A stretch of 64,000 nt of DNA from Agromyces soli (GTDB lineage: Bacteria; Actinomycetota; Actinomycetes; Actinomycetales; Microbacteriaceae): NCBI RefSeq assembly GCF_022811605.1, contig NZ_CP094533.1:930001-994000 (forward strand). The letters run 5' to 3'. Shown here piece after piece: positions 53,113 through 61,100 of this stretch. The notes beneath the pieces are model-generated. The model did not search any database. It saw only the letters and a program-made list of their open reading frames with translations, and had not been told where the DNA came from. Both the position numbers and the translations under genes were made by a program. Numbering within the stretch: the first letter of the stretch is position 1; the number at the start of each line of letters is the position of its first letter.

Positions 53113-53547
53113 TGCTCCCCGCAATCTGCCGCGCTCGGCTGTGCGCCGTCGATCGAACGCATTCTCCGGTCCCCCTCCGGAGCGCGAAACGGCGCCAGGC
53201 GAATTGTTCACAATGTTGTCCACCGCCTGTGAGCAGATCGGCCGGAAACCCGATGATTCCGCGTTCGAGGCTGGGGATAACTGGTGACTCACGCTAGCGA
53301 ATGGATGTGCCGCCGACAAATGCCGCGAGCGGGATTCGACGCGCCTGGCGTGTCGATCCACAGCGCTCGCGCAGGATGGCGGGATACTGTGTGGTTCGAT
53401 CGCCGAAGGTCTCGGTCGTGGTCGGTTTGACCCCAGCGCGCCCAGGCCGTAGTTTTAATAGGTTGACCGCCGCCCTTTGGGCACCCAGTTTTCCCGTAGA
53501 CGCACCGTTGACGCGTCGCGAGGAGAGTCCGACAGCCGGAGAGAAGA
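53113..53547. promoter_or_regulatory. dnaA-rpmH divergent control region
   Basis: No gene is seen in this 435-base gap. On the plus strand TTGACC (53427-53432) and TAGTTT (53450-53455), 17 bases apart, are the likely rpmH promoter. DnaA-box-like sites TTGTCCACC (53216-53224), TTATCCCCA (minus, 53272-53280) and CGATCCACA (53354-53362) lie on the dnaA side and may autoregulate dnaA. An ATTGT-TC-ACAAT dyad is at 53203-53214. Confidence 0.65.
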
Positions 53548-53685
53548 ATGAGCAAGCGTACCTTCCAGCCCAACAACCGTCGTCGTGCCAAGAAGCACGG
53601 CTTCCGTCTGCGCATGCGCACCCGTGCCGGCCGTGCCATCCTGGCCGCTCGTCGTCGCAAGGGCCGCACCGAGCTCTCCGCGTAG
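53548..53685 (+). CDS. rpmH: 50S ribosomal protein L34
   Basis: A 45-residue basic protein, [19 protein letters not shown] at the start, with [17 protein letters not shown]. It is the universal L34 of the large subunit, divergent from dnaA as in most bacteria. GGAGAGAAG lies upstream of the ATG. rnpA follows after eight bases. Confidence 0.98.
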   Translation: MSKRTFQPNNRRRAKKHGFRLRMRTRAGRAILAARRRKGRTELSA

Positions 53686-53693
53686 TTCTTCCG

Positions 53694-54068
53694 GTGCTCG
53701 CCAAAGCCAATCGCCTCACGAGCGCCGATGACTATCGAGTCGTCGTGCGCCGTGGAGCGAAGGCGGTCGGCCCCCACACCGTGAGCTATCTGCGCACCGG
53801 TGAGCCGGGATCGACCGCACGCTTCGGCTTCATCGTCTCGAAGAAGGTCGGCACCGCCGTGCGACGCAATCTCGTGAGACGCCGCCTCAAGGCTGCGTGC
53901 TCCGAGCTCGTCGCCAGCGGTGCCGTCGGCGTAGACATGGTGGTGCGAGCACTCCCGACCGCGGCCGACGCCGACTGGGCGTCGTTGCGCGCGGAGGTCT
54001 TCTCGGCCTTCGAGCGCCGAGGCCACCGCGTCGCCGCCCAGGCATCCGCTTCCTCCCGAGACGTGTGA
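53694..54068 (+). CDS. rnpA: Ribonuclease P protein component
   Basis: This 124-residue basic protein begins MLAKANRLTSADDYRVVVRRG and has the RNR motif region in KKVGTAVRRNLVRRRLK. It helps the RNase P RNA mature tRNA 5' ends. The start is GTG 53694, eight bases after rpmH; the open frame runs further upstream but the family starts here. Confidence 0.96.
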   Translation: MLAKANRLTSADDYRVVVRRGAKAVGPHTVSYLRTGEPGSTARFGFIVSKKVGTAVRRNLVRRRLKAACSELVASGAVGVDMVVRALPTAADADWASLRAEVFSAFERRGHRVAAQASASSRDV

Positions 54069-54069
54069 C

Positions 54070-54564
54070 ATGCGAAACCTTGCGCGATTCGTGCTGCTGC
54101 TCCCCCGCAACGCCGGGGTCCTGCTGCTCCGCGGCTACCGCGCGCTGATCTCACCGCTCTACGGCGACGTCTGCCGCTACTACCCCTCCTGCTCGGCCTA
54201 TGGTCTCGGTTCGGTGCAGCAGCGCGGGCTGATCGTCGGCTCGGCCCTGACCGCGTGGCGCATTCTCCGGTGCAACCCGTGGGCGGCCGGCGGCATCGAC
54301 GACGTGCGCGCGGCTCGACACGACCGGGATCGCATCACCCGCTTCGGCTGGGTGGTTCCCGCCGGCATGTTCCCCAAGGCTGAGGCTGCAGCGGAAGCCG
54401 CGCGCGAGGCCCACCTGCTCGAGCACCTCCGCGTCGACGAGGCCGCGGCGGTTCGCGCGGCGGCGTCCGCCGCTCCAGTTCTCCGCACTGCCCTCCGCAC
54501 GTCTGCGCCGCTCGGCGCGCCCGTGCTCGCGACCTCCTCCCCCATCCCGTCCCGGAAGGACTGA
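54070..54564 (+). CDS. yidD: Membrane protein insertion efficiency factor YidD
   Basis: The first 90 residues are a typical YidD domain with YRALISPLYG, CRYYPSCSAYG and RCNPWAAGGIDDV. It assists YidC in membrane protein insertion. The total of 164 residues is longer than the usual 70-120; the extra C-terminal part (about 95-164) is Ala-rich, probably helical then disordered. It starts one base after the rnpA stop. Confidence 0.93.
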   Translation: MRNLARFVLLLPRNAGVLLLRGYRALISPLYGDVCRYYPSCSAYGLGSVQQRGLIVGSALTAWRILRCNPWAAGGIDDVRAARHDRDRITRFGWVVPAGMFPKAEAAAEAAREAHLLEHLRVDEAAAVRAAASAAPVLRTALRTSAPLGAPVLATSSPIPSRKD

Positions 54565-54567
54565 TCC

Positions 54568-55539
54568 TTGGATCTCATCGGCACGCTCCTATGGCCCATC
54601 AAGTGGGCCATCGAGCTGATTCTCGTGGCGTTCCACTGGCTGTGGACCGCCATCGGCATGGACCCCGACGCCGGGGTCACCTGGGTGCTGTCGATCGTCG
54701 GCCTGGTCATCGTCGTCCGCGCCGCGCTCATCCCGATCTTCGTCAAGCAGATCAAGAGCCAGCGCCGCATGCTCGAGGTGGCGCCGCAGCTCAAGAAGAT
54801 CCAGGACAAGTACAAGGGCAAGAAGGACCAGTTCTCGCGCGAGGCCATGTCGCGCGAGACCATGGATCTCTACAAGCGCACCGGTACGAACCCGCTGTCG
54901 TCCTGCCTCCCCCTCCTGCTGCAGATGCCGATCTTCTTCGGCCTGTTCTCGGTGCTGAACGACGCGCAGCACGACAAGGCCGGTGTCGGCCTCTTCACGC
55001 AGCAGCTCGCGAATTCCTTCGCGAACGCCGAGTTCTTCGGGGCTCCCCTCAAGTCGACGTTCATCGGCGAGTGGAACCACATGACGGCCGGCCAGCCGTT
55101 CAGCCTCTCGGTGATGCTCATCGCGCTCACGATGATCGTGCTGATGACCGCGTCGCAGTTCATCACGCAGCTGCAGATCGTCTCGAAGAACATGTCGCCG
55201 GAGACCAAGGCGAGCCCGATGTTCCGTCAGCAGCGCATCCTGCTGTACCTGCTCCCCCTCGTGTTCGCCTTCTCGGGTGTGGCCTTCCCCCTCGGCGTCA
55301 TGTTCTACTGGCTCGTCTCGAACTTCTGGACCATGGGCCAGCAGTTCGTCGTCATCCGCAACATGCCCACCCCCGGCAGCGAGGCGGCGAAGGCCCGCGA
55401 GGCGCGCCTCGCCAAGAAGGGCAAGCTCGTCGCCCCCGACTCCCCCGCGGCTGAGGCTGAGGAGCCGGCGAAGCCGAAGACCACGCAGCGCCAGCAGCCC
55501 ATCAACAAGTCGCGCGCGAAGAAGCAGAGCGGAAAGTGA
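54568..55539 (+). CDS. yidC: Membrane protein insertase YidC
   Basis: The 323-residue protein has five membrane segments in the YidC/Oxa1 order and TNPLSSCLPLLLQMPIFFGLF (split: NPLSSCLPLLLQMPIF), VMFYWLVSNFWTMGQQ and a basic C-terminal tail. It inserts membrane proteins alone or with Sec. TTG 54568 is the likely start, three bases after yidD, with GGAAGGA upstream; ATG 54589 would remove part of the first segment. Confidence 0.96.
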   Translation: MDLIGTLLWPIKWAIELILVAFHWLWTAIGMDPDAGVTWVLSIVGLVIVVRAALIPIFVKQIKSQRRMLEVAPQLKKIQDKYKGKKDQFSREAMSRETMDLYKRTGTNPLSSCLPLLLQMPIFFGLFSVLNDAQHDKAGVGLFTQQLANSFANAEFFGAPLKSTFIGEWNHMTAGQPFSLSVMLIALTMIVLMTASQFITQLQIVSKNMSPETKASPMFRQQRILLYLLPLVFAFSGVAFPLGVMFYWLVSNFWTMGQQFVVIRNMPTPGSEAAKAREARLAKKGKLVAPDSPAAEAEEPAKPKTTQRQQPINKSRAKKQSGK

Positions 55540-56042
55540 CCGACATGACCGACGTGAAGCAGGACACCGAGGAGCGCACCCTCTCGCAGATCGAGGAAGA
55601 GGGCGACATCGCGGCCGACTACATCGAGGAGCTCCTCGACATCTGCGATCTCGATGGCGACATCGACATCGACGCTCGGAACGGCCGGGCGTACGTCTCG
55701 GTCAACGCCGGCGATGACGCGAACCTCGAGCTGCTGTCGAAGCCCGACACGGTCAACGCGCTGCAGGAGCTCACCCGGCTCGCCGTGCAGAGCCGCACCG
55801 GCGCGTTCTCCCGCTTGATCCTCGACATCGGCGGCTCGCGCGACGCGCGACGCACGGAGCTCGCGAGCCTGGTGGCTCGTGCCGCCGAGCGCATCGACGG
55901 CGGTGCGGCTGAGGCGGCGCTGCCCCCGATGTCGTCGTACGAGCGCAAGCTGGTCCACGACCTCGTGGCTGAGCGTGGACTGCACTCGGCATCGCGCGGC
56001 GAAGGTGCCGACCGGCACACGGTCATCACGCGCGTCGGCTGA
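55536..56042 (+). CDS. jag: Jag/KhpB-like R3H domain RNA-binding protein
   Basis: At 168 residues it has an N-terminal acidic helix, a KH-like domain (about 30-100, DYIEELLDICDLDGDIDI) and an R3H domain (about 115-168, SSYERKLVHDLVAE and GLHSASRGEGADRH). It is the yidC-linked RNA-binding protein of bacterial origins. GTG 55536 overlaps yidC by four bases (GTGA); ATG 55545 is a possible alternative. Confidence 0.93.
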   Translation: MTDMTDVKQDTEERTLSQIEEEGDIAADYIEELLDICDLDGDIDIDARNGRAYVSVNAGDDANLELLSKPDTVNALQELTRLAVQSRTGAFSRLILDIGGSRDARRTELASLVARAAERIDGGAAEAALPPMSSYERKLVHDLVAERGLHSASRGEGADRHTVITRVG

Positions 56043-56050
56043 TCGCCGCC

Positions 56051-56716
56051 GTGGCGGATGTTTCACGTGAAACGATGACCGAGAACCTCGAACCCGAGCC
56101 GGCGTTCGCAGCCGAACTGTTCGGCGACACGCTGCCCAAGGCGCGCGCCTTTACCGCGGCGTTGGCGAAGCATGGCGAGGAACTCGGACTGATCGGGCCG
56201 CTCGAGCTGCCGCGCCTGTGGACCCGGCACATCATCAACAGCGGACTCGTCGCCCCCCTGCTGCGGCCCGGCCACGTCGGCGACGTCGGCTCGGGAGCCG
56301 GACTGCCGGGGCTTGTGCTCGCGATCGCGCGACCCGACGTCTCGTTCACGCTCATCGAGCCGATGGAGCGACGTGTGGCGTGGCTCGAGCAGCAGGCTGC
56401 CGAGCTCGAGCTGTCGAACGTCGCCGTGATGCGGGCGCGAGCCGAAGAAGCGAAGCTGAAGGGTGCGCTCGACCAGGTGACTGCGCGGGCCGTGAGCGCA
56501 CTGCGCACGCTGATCCCGATCACCGCTCCCCTACTCAAGCCGGGCGGAGAGCTCGTGCTGATGAAGGGCGCGAGTGTCGAGCAGGAGATCTCGGGCGCGG
56601 AGAAGGCGATGCGCAAGTTCCGCCTGTGCGACCCGGAGGTCATCGTGCTCGGCGAGGGCAAGGTCGATGAGCGCGAAGTGACGCGCGTGTTCCGAGCGAC
56701 CGTCGCCGAAGGCTGA
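56051..56716 (+). CDS. rsmG: 16S rRNA m7G527 methyltransferase RsmG
   Basis: The 221-residue protein is an SAM-dependent methyltransferase with DVGSGAGLPGLVLAIARPD (motif I) and RAVSALRTLIPITAPLLKPGG as the later core (parts RAVSALRTL and LLKPGG). It modifies G527 of 16S rRNA. GTG 56051 is given as start; the codons VSRET then come from a parS site. ATG 56075 would exclude parS and fits the family start as well. Confidence 0.93.
   Translation: MADVSRETMTENLEPEPAFAAELFGDTLPKARAFTAALAKHGEELGLIGPLELPRLWTRHIINSGLVAPLLRPGHVGDVGSGAGLPGLVLAIARPDVSFTLIEPMERRVAWLEQQAAELELSNVAVMRARAEEAKLKGALDQVTARAVSALRTLIPITAPLLKPGGELVLMKGASVEQEISGAEKAMRKFRLCDPEVIVLGEGKVDEREVTRVFRATVAEG
56059..56074. other. parS site 1
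   Basis: TGTTTCACGTGAAACG, 15 of 16 matches to the parS consensus, at the start of rsmG. ParB loads here for chromosome segregation. Confidence 0.93.
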
Positions 56717-56756
56717 GTCGCGCGCGGCTGGGGTCGGCTGGGCCTGGGCCTGCGGC

Positions 56757-56847
56757 TCGTCGGTCGTCGTTCGTCGGTCGTCGTTCGTCGTTCGTCGGTC
56801 GTCGGTCGTCGTTCGTCGGTCGTCGATCGTCGTTCGTCGGTCGCCGT
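56757..56847 (+). repeat. Heptanucleotide tandem repeat TCGTCGN x13
   Basis: Thirteen adjacent 7-base units TCGTCGG, TCGTCGT or TCGTCGA, the last degenerate (TCGCCGT). It begins 41 bases after the rsmG stop. The variable seventh base is G or T except once. Confidence 0.92.
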
Positions 56848-57069
56848 CTGCGGCTCGCGGCTGGTCTGCGGGTCGCGTTGTGGTTCCTGAGTCCTCTTGC
56901 GAGGCGGGTCTCGAAGGTTCGGGGCGCTCCCCTGGCCCGCCCACGTCATTGCGCCCGCACCGATTCAAGGCTGCGAGCCGCGCTCGGCTCATCTGCATGA
57001 CTGTGTGCCGCTGCGCGAGCGCTGGCGGGTGGTGGCGCGGGCCCTGGCGACCCTGCTTGTGCACCCCGA

Positions 57070-57085
57070 TGTTTCACGTGAAACG
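57070..57085. other. parS site 2
   Basis: TGTTTCACGTGAAACG, 15 of 16 consensus matches, in the rsmG-parA gap. Confidence 0.93.
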
Positions 57086-57241
57086 GTGGGCCGCCCCGAC
57101 TTGCTCACTCAGCGTGCGCGCCCCTGCGATCATGAACGATTGGCGCGGGCTGGATCCCTGTTTGGTTCGGTCCCCGTCGAGTTCGCGCCGGGCGGACTGT
57201 GGGGCGACGGGCAGCGCCGTCGTTGCCGCTGCTCGCCCCGA

Positions 57242-57257
57242 TGTTTCATGTGAAACG
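57242..57257. other. parS site 3, degenerate
   Basis: TGTTTCATGTGAAACG differs from consensus at position 8 (T for C) and the last base. It may bind ParB more weakly. Confidence 0.8.
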
Positions 57258-57519
57258 GCTGGCCCGACTATGCCTGTAGGTACTCATCCACTTGAGCCTG
57301 GGTTGGGCCGGCGGGTGCGGGCGAACTCTGCTTGGCGAAGAGACCGCTCCCGCGAATCTCCGCATGCGACACCGTGTACTCATCACATCTCCCCCGAGCC
57401 CTTCCTACTCCTCGGTCGCGACCGCCTCGCGGGGTCGGCCCGCGGCGCACGTCTCCGACCGGCAATACTCTCCGGACGCTCCGGCGTCGTTGCGTGCGCG
57501 CGCCCGTGCCCATCTGTGA

Positions 57520-57535
57520 TGTTTCACGTGAAACG
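57520..57535. other. parS site 4
   Basis: TGTTTCACGTGAAACG, 15 of 16 consensus matches, in the rsmG-parA gap. Confidence 0.93.
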
Positions 57536-57913
57536 TTGCGAGGCGCGGTATCCGGGTGCGGGCGGGTTGCTCCTGCGTCGGTGCTGCAGCGGGGCCGCCG
57601 CTCGCCAGGTGCGTCGGTAACGGCGAGCACAAGCACGCCACACTCAGTCCGTGCGGGTGGAGGCTGGCTAACCGTTCGCTTCCACAACCAGGATTCGATG
57701 TGATGGCGGCCTCCCCTGCCGAGGCGCGAGGGGCGCGGGGGCCGAGTAGTACGTCCGCCCGGCGGATCGTCCTCCGCGGTCCACGTATCGACTCGCGAGC
57801 TCGGCGTCCCGCCCCGAATGAGAGACACGAGGGCCGGATCCAGGAGCCAGCCAATGTCGCCGGGCGCAGCGCCCCTTGCTTGGAGGCAGCGGCCGACGGG
57901 ACTTCCGCTCGAA

Positions 57914-57929
57914 TGTTTCACGTGAAACA
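57914..57929. other. parS site 5, perfect
   Basis: TGTTTCACGTGAAACA, identical to the 16-base palindromic consensus. It is the only perfect copy of the six. Confidence 0.95.
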
Positions 57930-58107
57930 TGGCCCCGCGCGGCGTTACCTCCCCTCCACAGCTCGCTCGGACCGCATTGTCCTCACAGATTTGCGCCCCC
58001 TGCGTAGCTGCTGCTGGTGCTGACGGTTAGGCTTGAGAGAGCCACTCGCGAGACGCCTCTCGCGCAATTGCGTGGCTTTCTGATCGAGGTTTCGGGAGTC
58101 TCATCAC

Positions 58108-59964
58108 ATGGCACAGAGCGGGGGTCGCGGGTGGTTCCGCCGTCGTACCCACGCCGATGACGTGCATGATGCGGGTCTCGACCCGGCTCAGTCCACTGGG
58201 GACCAAGCGGTGAGTCCTCCGGCCGGTCTCGATACGGGCGGCGCACCGACGCCGACGGCGGGCGATGTGGCTGAGCAGCGCCCGTCGCCCCCCAGCGCAA
58301 CGCCATCCGCGATGCACCCGGGCGACGATGCATTGCGGCCCGCGAAGGACATCCCGTCCACCACTACCCCTCCGCGACCGGCCCGTGTGGATTGGGATGC
58401 GGCGACTGCGGCCGCGTTGGCCGACGACACCGCGATTTCACCGGACGCGCATCAGGCGGCACCATCGGCAGACCCGCTCCTCGAAGAGATCATCCGGGAG
58501 ATCGTGGGGGATGCCGCAGTCGATACGGTCGAGTCTCTGCAGCCACGCACGGCAGAGTTCAGTGCCGAGTCGCCCACGGCCGGATCGCGTACTGAAGGCG
58601 TTGGACGGTCGAATGGGACTGATGCGTCTGCTGCTCGCGTGAATCAGGCCCAGGGTGAGGATCTGCCCACCAACTCCGCTCCCCCAGCCGCGGGAAGCGC
58701 CAGTCTTGCTGCGGCTCCTCCCGTAGCTGACGAGTCCCCCGCGAGTCCTGAAGACTCGGGCCAGGTCGATACTCTCGGCGGTGTCGACTCCGACGGCAGC
58801 GCACCGCATTCGCCGTCCACGAACACCGAACAGCTCCGTCTCGCGATCTCGGGGGCGCTCGACCGCAGTCTCGGGCCCGCGCCGGTGCCGGACACTTCGG
58901 CGACGGCGACCCCGTCCGCCCCAGCGGAGCCCGATGGCACCGCCGAGGCGGAGCGCCGTGCCGCGAGTGCGGTCCAGGAATCACCGGTCGGCCCCGAATC
59001 CGCCGGCAAGCCGGCCGCCGACCTCATCACCACACCTGATGTTTCACGTGAAACGTCGATCATCTCTGGAGGAACTCCCCTGGCTGACGCATTGGCCGAC
59101 GAAACCCGCCGTCGGATCGCACTCGAAGAGGCGGTTCTCCCCCTCCCCCCGACGACTCGGGTGCTCACCATCTCGAATCAAAAGGGCGGGGTGGGCAAGA
59201 CGACGACCGCCGTCAACCTCGCCGCAGCGCTCGCGCGTTCCGGCGCGAAGGTGCTCGTGATCGACCTGGACCCGCAGGGCAACGCTTCGACGGCACTCGG
59301 TGTGGATCACCGCTCCGAAGAACGCAGCGTCTACGAGGTGCTGGTGTCGGATCTTGCGCTCAGCGAGGTCATCCGGCCCTCGACCGAGCACGAGATGCTC
59401 GACTGCGTCCCGGCGACGATCCATCTCGCGGGCGCGGAGATCGAGCTGGTTTCGCTCGTCGCACGTGAGCAGCGCCTGCGCCGCGCACTCGACACCCACC
59501 TCTCGTCGATGGAGCGGCCCTACGACTACGTCTTCATCGACTGCCCGCCGTCGCTGGGTCTACTCACCATCAACGCCTTCGTCGCTGCCCGCGAGGTGCT
59601 GATCCCGATCCAGTGCGAGTACTACGCCCTCGAGGGGCTCTCCCAGTTGCTGAGCAACATCGAGCTGATCGAGAAGCACCTGAATCCGGAGCTGCGGCTC
59701 TCCACGATCCTGCTCACCATGTACGACTCGCGCACCAATCTCGCGCAGCAGGTCGCGCAAGAGGTGCGCAACCACTTCCCCACCCAGACTCTGCAGACGA
59801 TCATCCCCCGATCGGTGCGCGTGTCCGAGGCTCCGAGCTACGGTCAGAGCGTGATCAGCTACGACTTCGGATCCACCGGTTCACTCTCTTATCGTGAGGC
59901 CGCGGCGGAGATCGCGAAGCGGGGCGCCGCCAAGGCCGGCGCGCCGAGCAAGGAGCAGCACTGA
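58108..59964 (+). CDS. parA: ParA chromosome-partitioning ATPase with long N-terminal extension
   Basis: The C-terminal 280 residues (about 335-618) are a standard ParA/Soj ATPase with the deviant Walker A KGGVGKTT (Lys359, Lys364), DLDPQGNAS, FIDCPPSLG and a PRSVRVSEAPS region. It drives ParB-parS segregation. The first 310 residues are Pro/Ala/Ser/Thr-rich, with short helical pieces such as DPLLEEIIREIVG and EQLRLAISGALDRSL. Codons 312-316 (VSRET) lie on a parS. ATG 58108 has GGGAG upstream and the frame is open throughout. Family members usually start near residue 315, so a shorter product cannot be excluded. It overlaps parB by one base. Confidence 0.9.
   Translation: MAQSGGRGWFRRRTHADDVHDAGLDPAQSTGDQAVSPPAGLDTGGAPTPTAGDVAEQRPSPPSATPSAMHPGDDALRPAKDIPSTTTPPRPARVDWDAATAAALADDTAISPDAHQAAPSADPLLEEIIREIVGDAAVDTVESLQPRTAEFSAESPTAGSRTEGVGRSNGTDASAARVNQAQGEDLPTNSAPPAAGSASLAAAPPVADESPASPEDSGQVDTLGGVDSDGSAPHSPSTNTEQLRLAISGALDRSLGPAPVPDTSATATPSAPAEPDGTAEAERRAASAVQESPVGPESAGKPAADLITTPDVSRETSIISGGTPLADALADETRRRIALEEAVLPLPPTTRVLTISNQKGGVGKTTTAVNLAAALARSGAKVLVIDLDPQGNASTALGVDHRSEERSVYEVLVSDLALSEVIRPSTEHEMLDCVPATIHLAGAEIELVSLVAREQRLRRALDTHLSSMERPYDYVFIDCPPSLGLLTINAFVAAREVLIPIQCEYYALEGLSQLLSNIELIEKHLNPELRLSTILLTMYDSRTNLAQQVAQEVRNHFPTQTLQTIIPRSVRVSEAPSYGQSVISYDFGSTGSLSYREAAAEIAKRGAAKAGAPSKEQH
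59040..59055. other. parS site 6, inside parA
   Basis: TGTTTCACGTGAAACG inside the parA frame, encoding VSRET just before the ATPase domain. Confidence 0.93.
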
Positions 59965-60947
59965 TGGCCAGCAAGCGCACAGGACTCGGTCGTGGAATCG
60001 GCGCCCTGATCCCGACGGGCGATGACACTCCCAAGGCCAATCGGCCCGTCGATGTCTTCTTCCCAGACTCGTCCGAGAGCACCACCGCCACCGTGGTTGC
60101 CGCCGTCGAGCAGGCCGCCTCTGCGGAAGGGCTGCTGACGGTCCCTGGTGCCCGGCTCGCACGCCTCGACCCCAACACCATCGTTCCGAACGCGAACCAG
60201 CCTCGCAGCGTCTTCGACCCCGAAGACCTCGCCGAGCTCGTGCACAGCATCCGCGAGTTCGGGGTGCTGCAGCCGATCGTGGTGCGTCCGCACCCGAGTG
60301 AAGCGGGCAAGTACGAGCTCGTCATGGGCGAGCGTCGACTGCGCGCGACGAAGGCGGCCGGTCTTGACACCATTCCCGCGGTCGTCAAGGACACCGCCGA
60401 TGACGCAATGCTTCGGGATGCGCTGCTCGAGAACCTGCACCGTTCGCAGCTGAATCCCCTCGAAGAGGCATCCGCCTATCAGCAACTCCTCGCCGACTTC
60501 TCCATCACGCAGGAAGAGCTCGCCAGCCGCATCGGTCGCTCACGCCCGCAGATCTCGAACACCCTTCGTCTGCTGAAGCTGCCGGAGGCGGTGCAGCTCC
60601 GAGTCGCGGCCGGGGTGCTCAGCGCCGGTCACGCTCGTGCGATTCTCGCGATGCCCGACGCCGAGTCGATGCAGAAGCTCGCCGACAAGATCGTCAACGA
60701 GGACCTGTCGGTGCGACAGGCCGAAGCCATCGCGGCCTCGGCTCCCAAGCCGAATCGAGTGAAGCCGGCCGCCGGCAAGCGGCAGGAGTTCCTCGACGAT
60801 CTCGCCGTGCGTCTCGGCGACCGCTTGAACACCCGGGTCAAGATCGCGCTCGGGGCACGAAAGGGCCAGATCAGCATCGATTTCGCGACGGTTCAGGACC
60901 TGCGCAGGATCCTTACCGACCTGGGCGAGGAGCTTGAAGGCGTCTGA
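59964..60947 (+). CDS. parB: ParB chromosome-partitioning CTPase
   Basis: The 327-residue protein starts with KRTGLGRGIGALIP, the ParA-stimulating motif. It has an N-terminal CTP-binding domain with GERRLRA (122-128) and ENLHRSQLNPLEEA, a HTH with SRIGRSRPQISNTLRLL and a C-terminal dimerisation domain. It recognises parS, closes as a CTP clamp and spreads. TGATG links it to parA. A terminator lies about 70 bases after the stop. Confidence 0.97.
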   Translation: MASKRTGLGRGIGALIPTGDDTPKANRPVDVFFPDSSESTTATVVAAVEQAASAEGLLTVPGARLARLDPNTIVPNANQPRSVFDPEDLAELVHSIREFGVLQPIVVRPHPSEAGKYELVMGERRLRATKAAGLDTIPAVVKDTADDAMLRDALLENLHRSQLNPLEEASAYQQLLADFSITQEELASRIGRSRPQISNTLRLLKLPEAVQLRVAAGVLSAGHARAILAMPDAESMQKLADKIVNEDLSVRQAEAIAASAPKPNRVKPAAGKRQEFLDDLAVRLGDRLNTRVKIALGARKGQISIDFATVQDLRRILTDLGEELEGV

Positions 60948-61016
60948 GATCGAGCGACGCAGAACTTGCGCATCTCGCCCGCCTGGAGCGGAGCGCAGAA
61001 TCGCTCCTGACGAACT

Positions 61017-61055
61017 GAAACGGCCCGATTCCGAACGCGGAACCGGGCCGTTTTC
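61017..61055. terminator. Bidirectional terminator between parB and ddl
   Basis: AAACGGCCCG (61018-61027) pairs with CGGGCCGTTT (61044-61053); an inner TTCCG/CGGAA stem closes on AACG. T-runs are present on the plus strand (TTTTC) and, as GAAA, on the other. Confidence 0.85.
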
Positions 61056-61100
61056 GTCGGCAGACGCCGAGGGATGAGATCGCGCGGGTGCGGCCGGACC

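Larger units (their letters stand above)
56717..58107. other. Gene-poor parS island between rsmG and parA
   Basis: This 1391-base stretch contains no reading frame with a family match or ribosome site that I can support. It holds a heptanucleotide repeat near its left end and four parS sites. Frames up to 246 codons exist but lack typical composition and encode parS as MFHVK or VSRET. A candidate start region of parA begins at about 58090. Confidence 0.7.

Noticed and set aside
56757-56847. Short regular repeats considered as a CRISPR array
   Set aside because: The units are only seven bases and directly adjoin each other; there are no spacers and no cas genes.
56880-57620. 246-codon plus-strand frame in the parS island
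   Set aside because: No ribosome site, contains three parS copies read in different ways, and composition is not like the surrounding genes.
57268-57930. 220-codon minus-strand frame in the parS island
   Set aside because: It begins within a parS (MFHVKH), has no family match I recognise and Arg/Pro-rich composition like other shadow frames.
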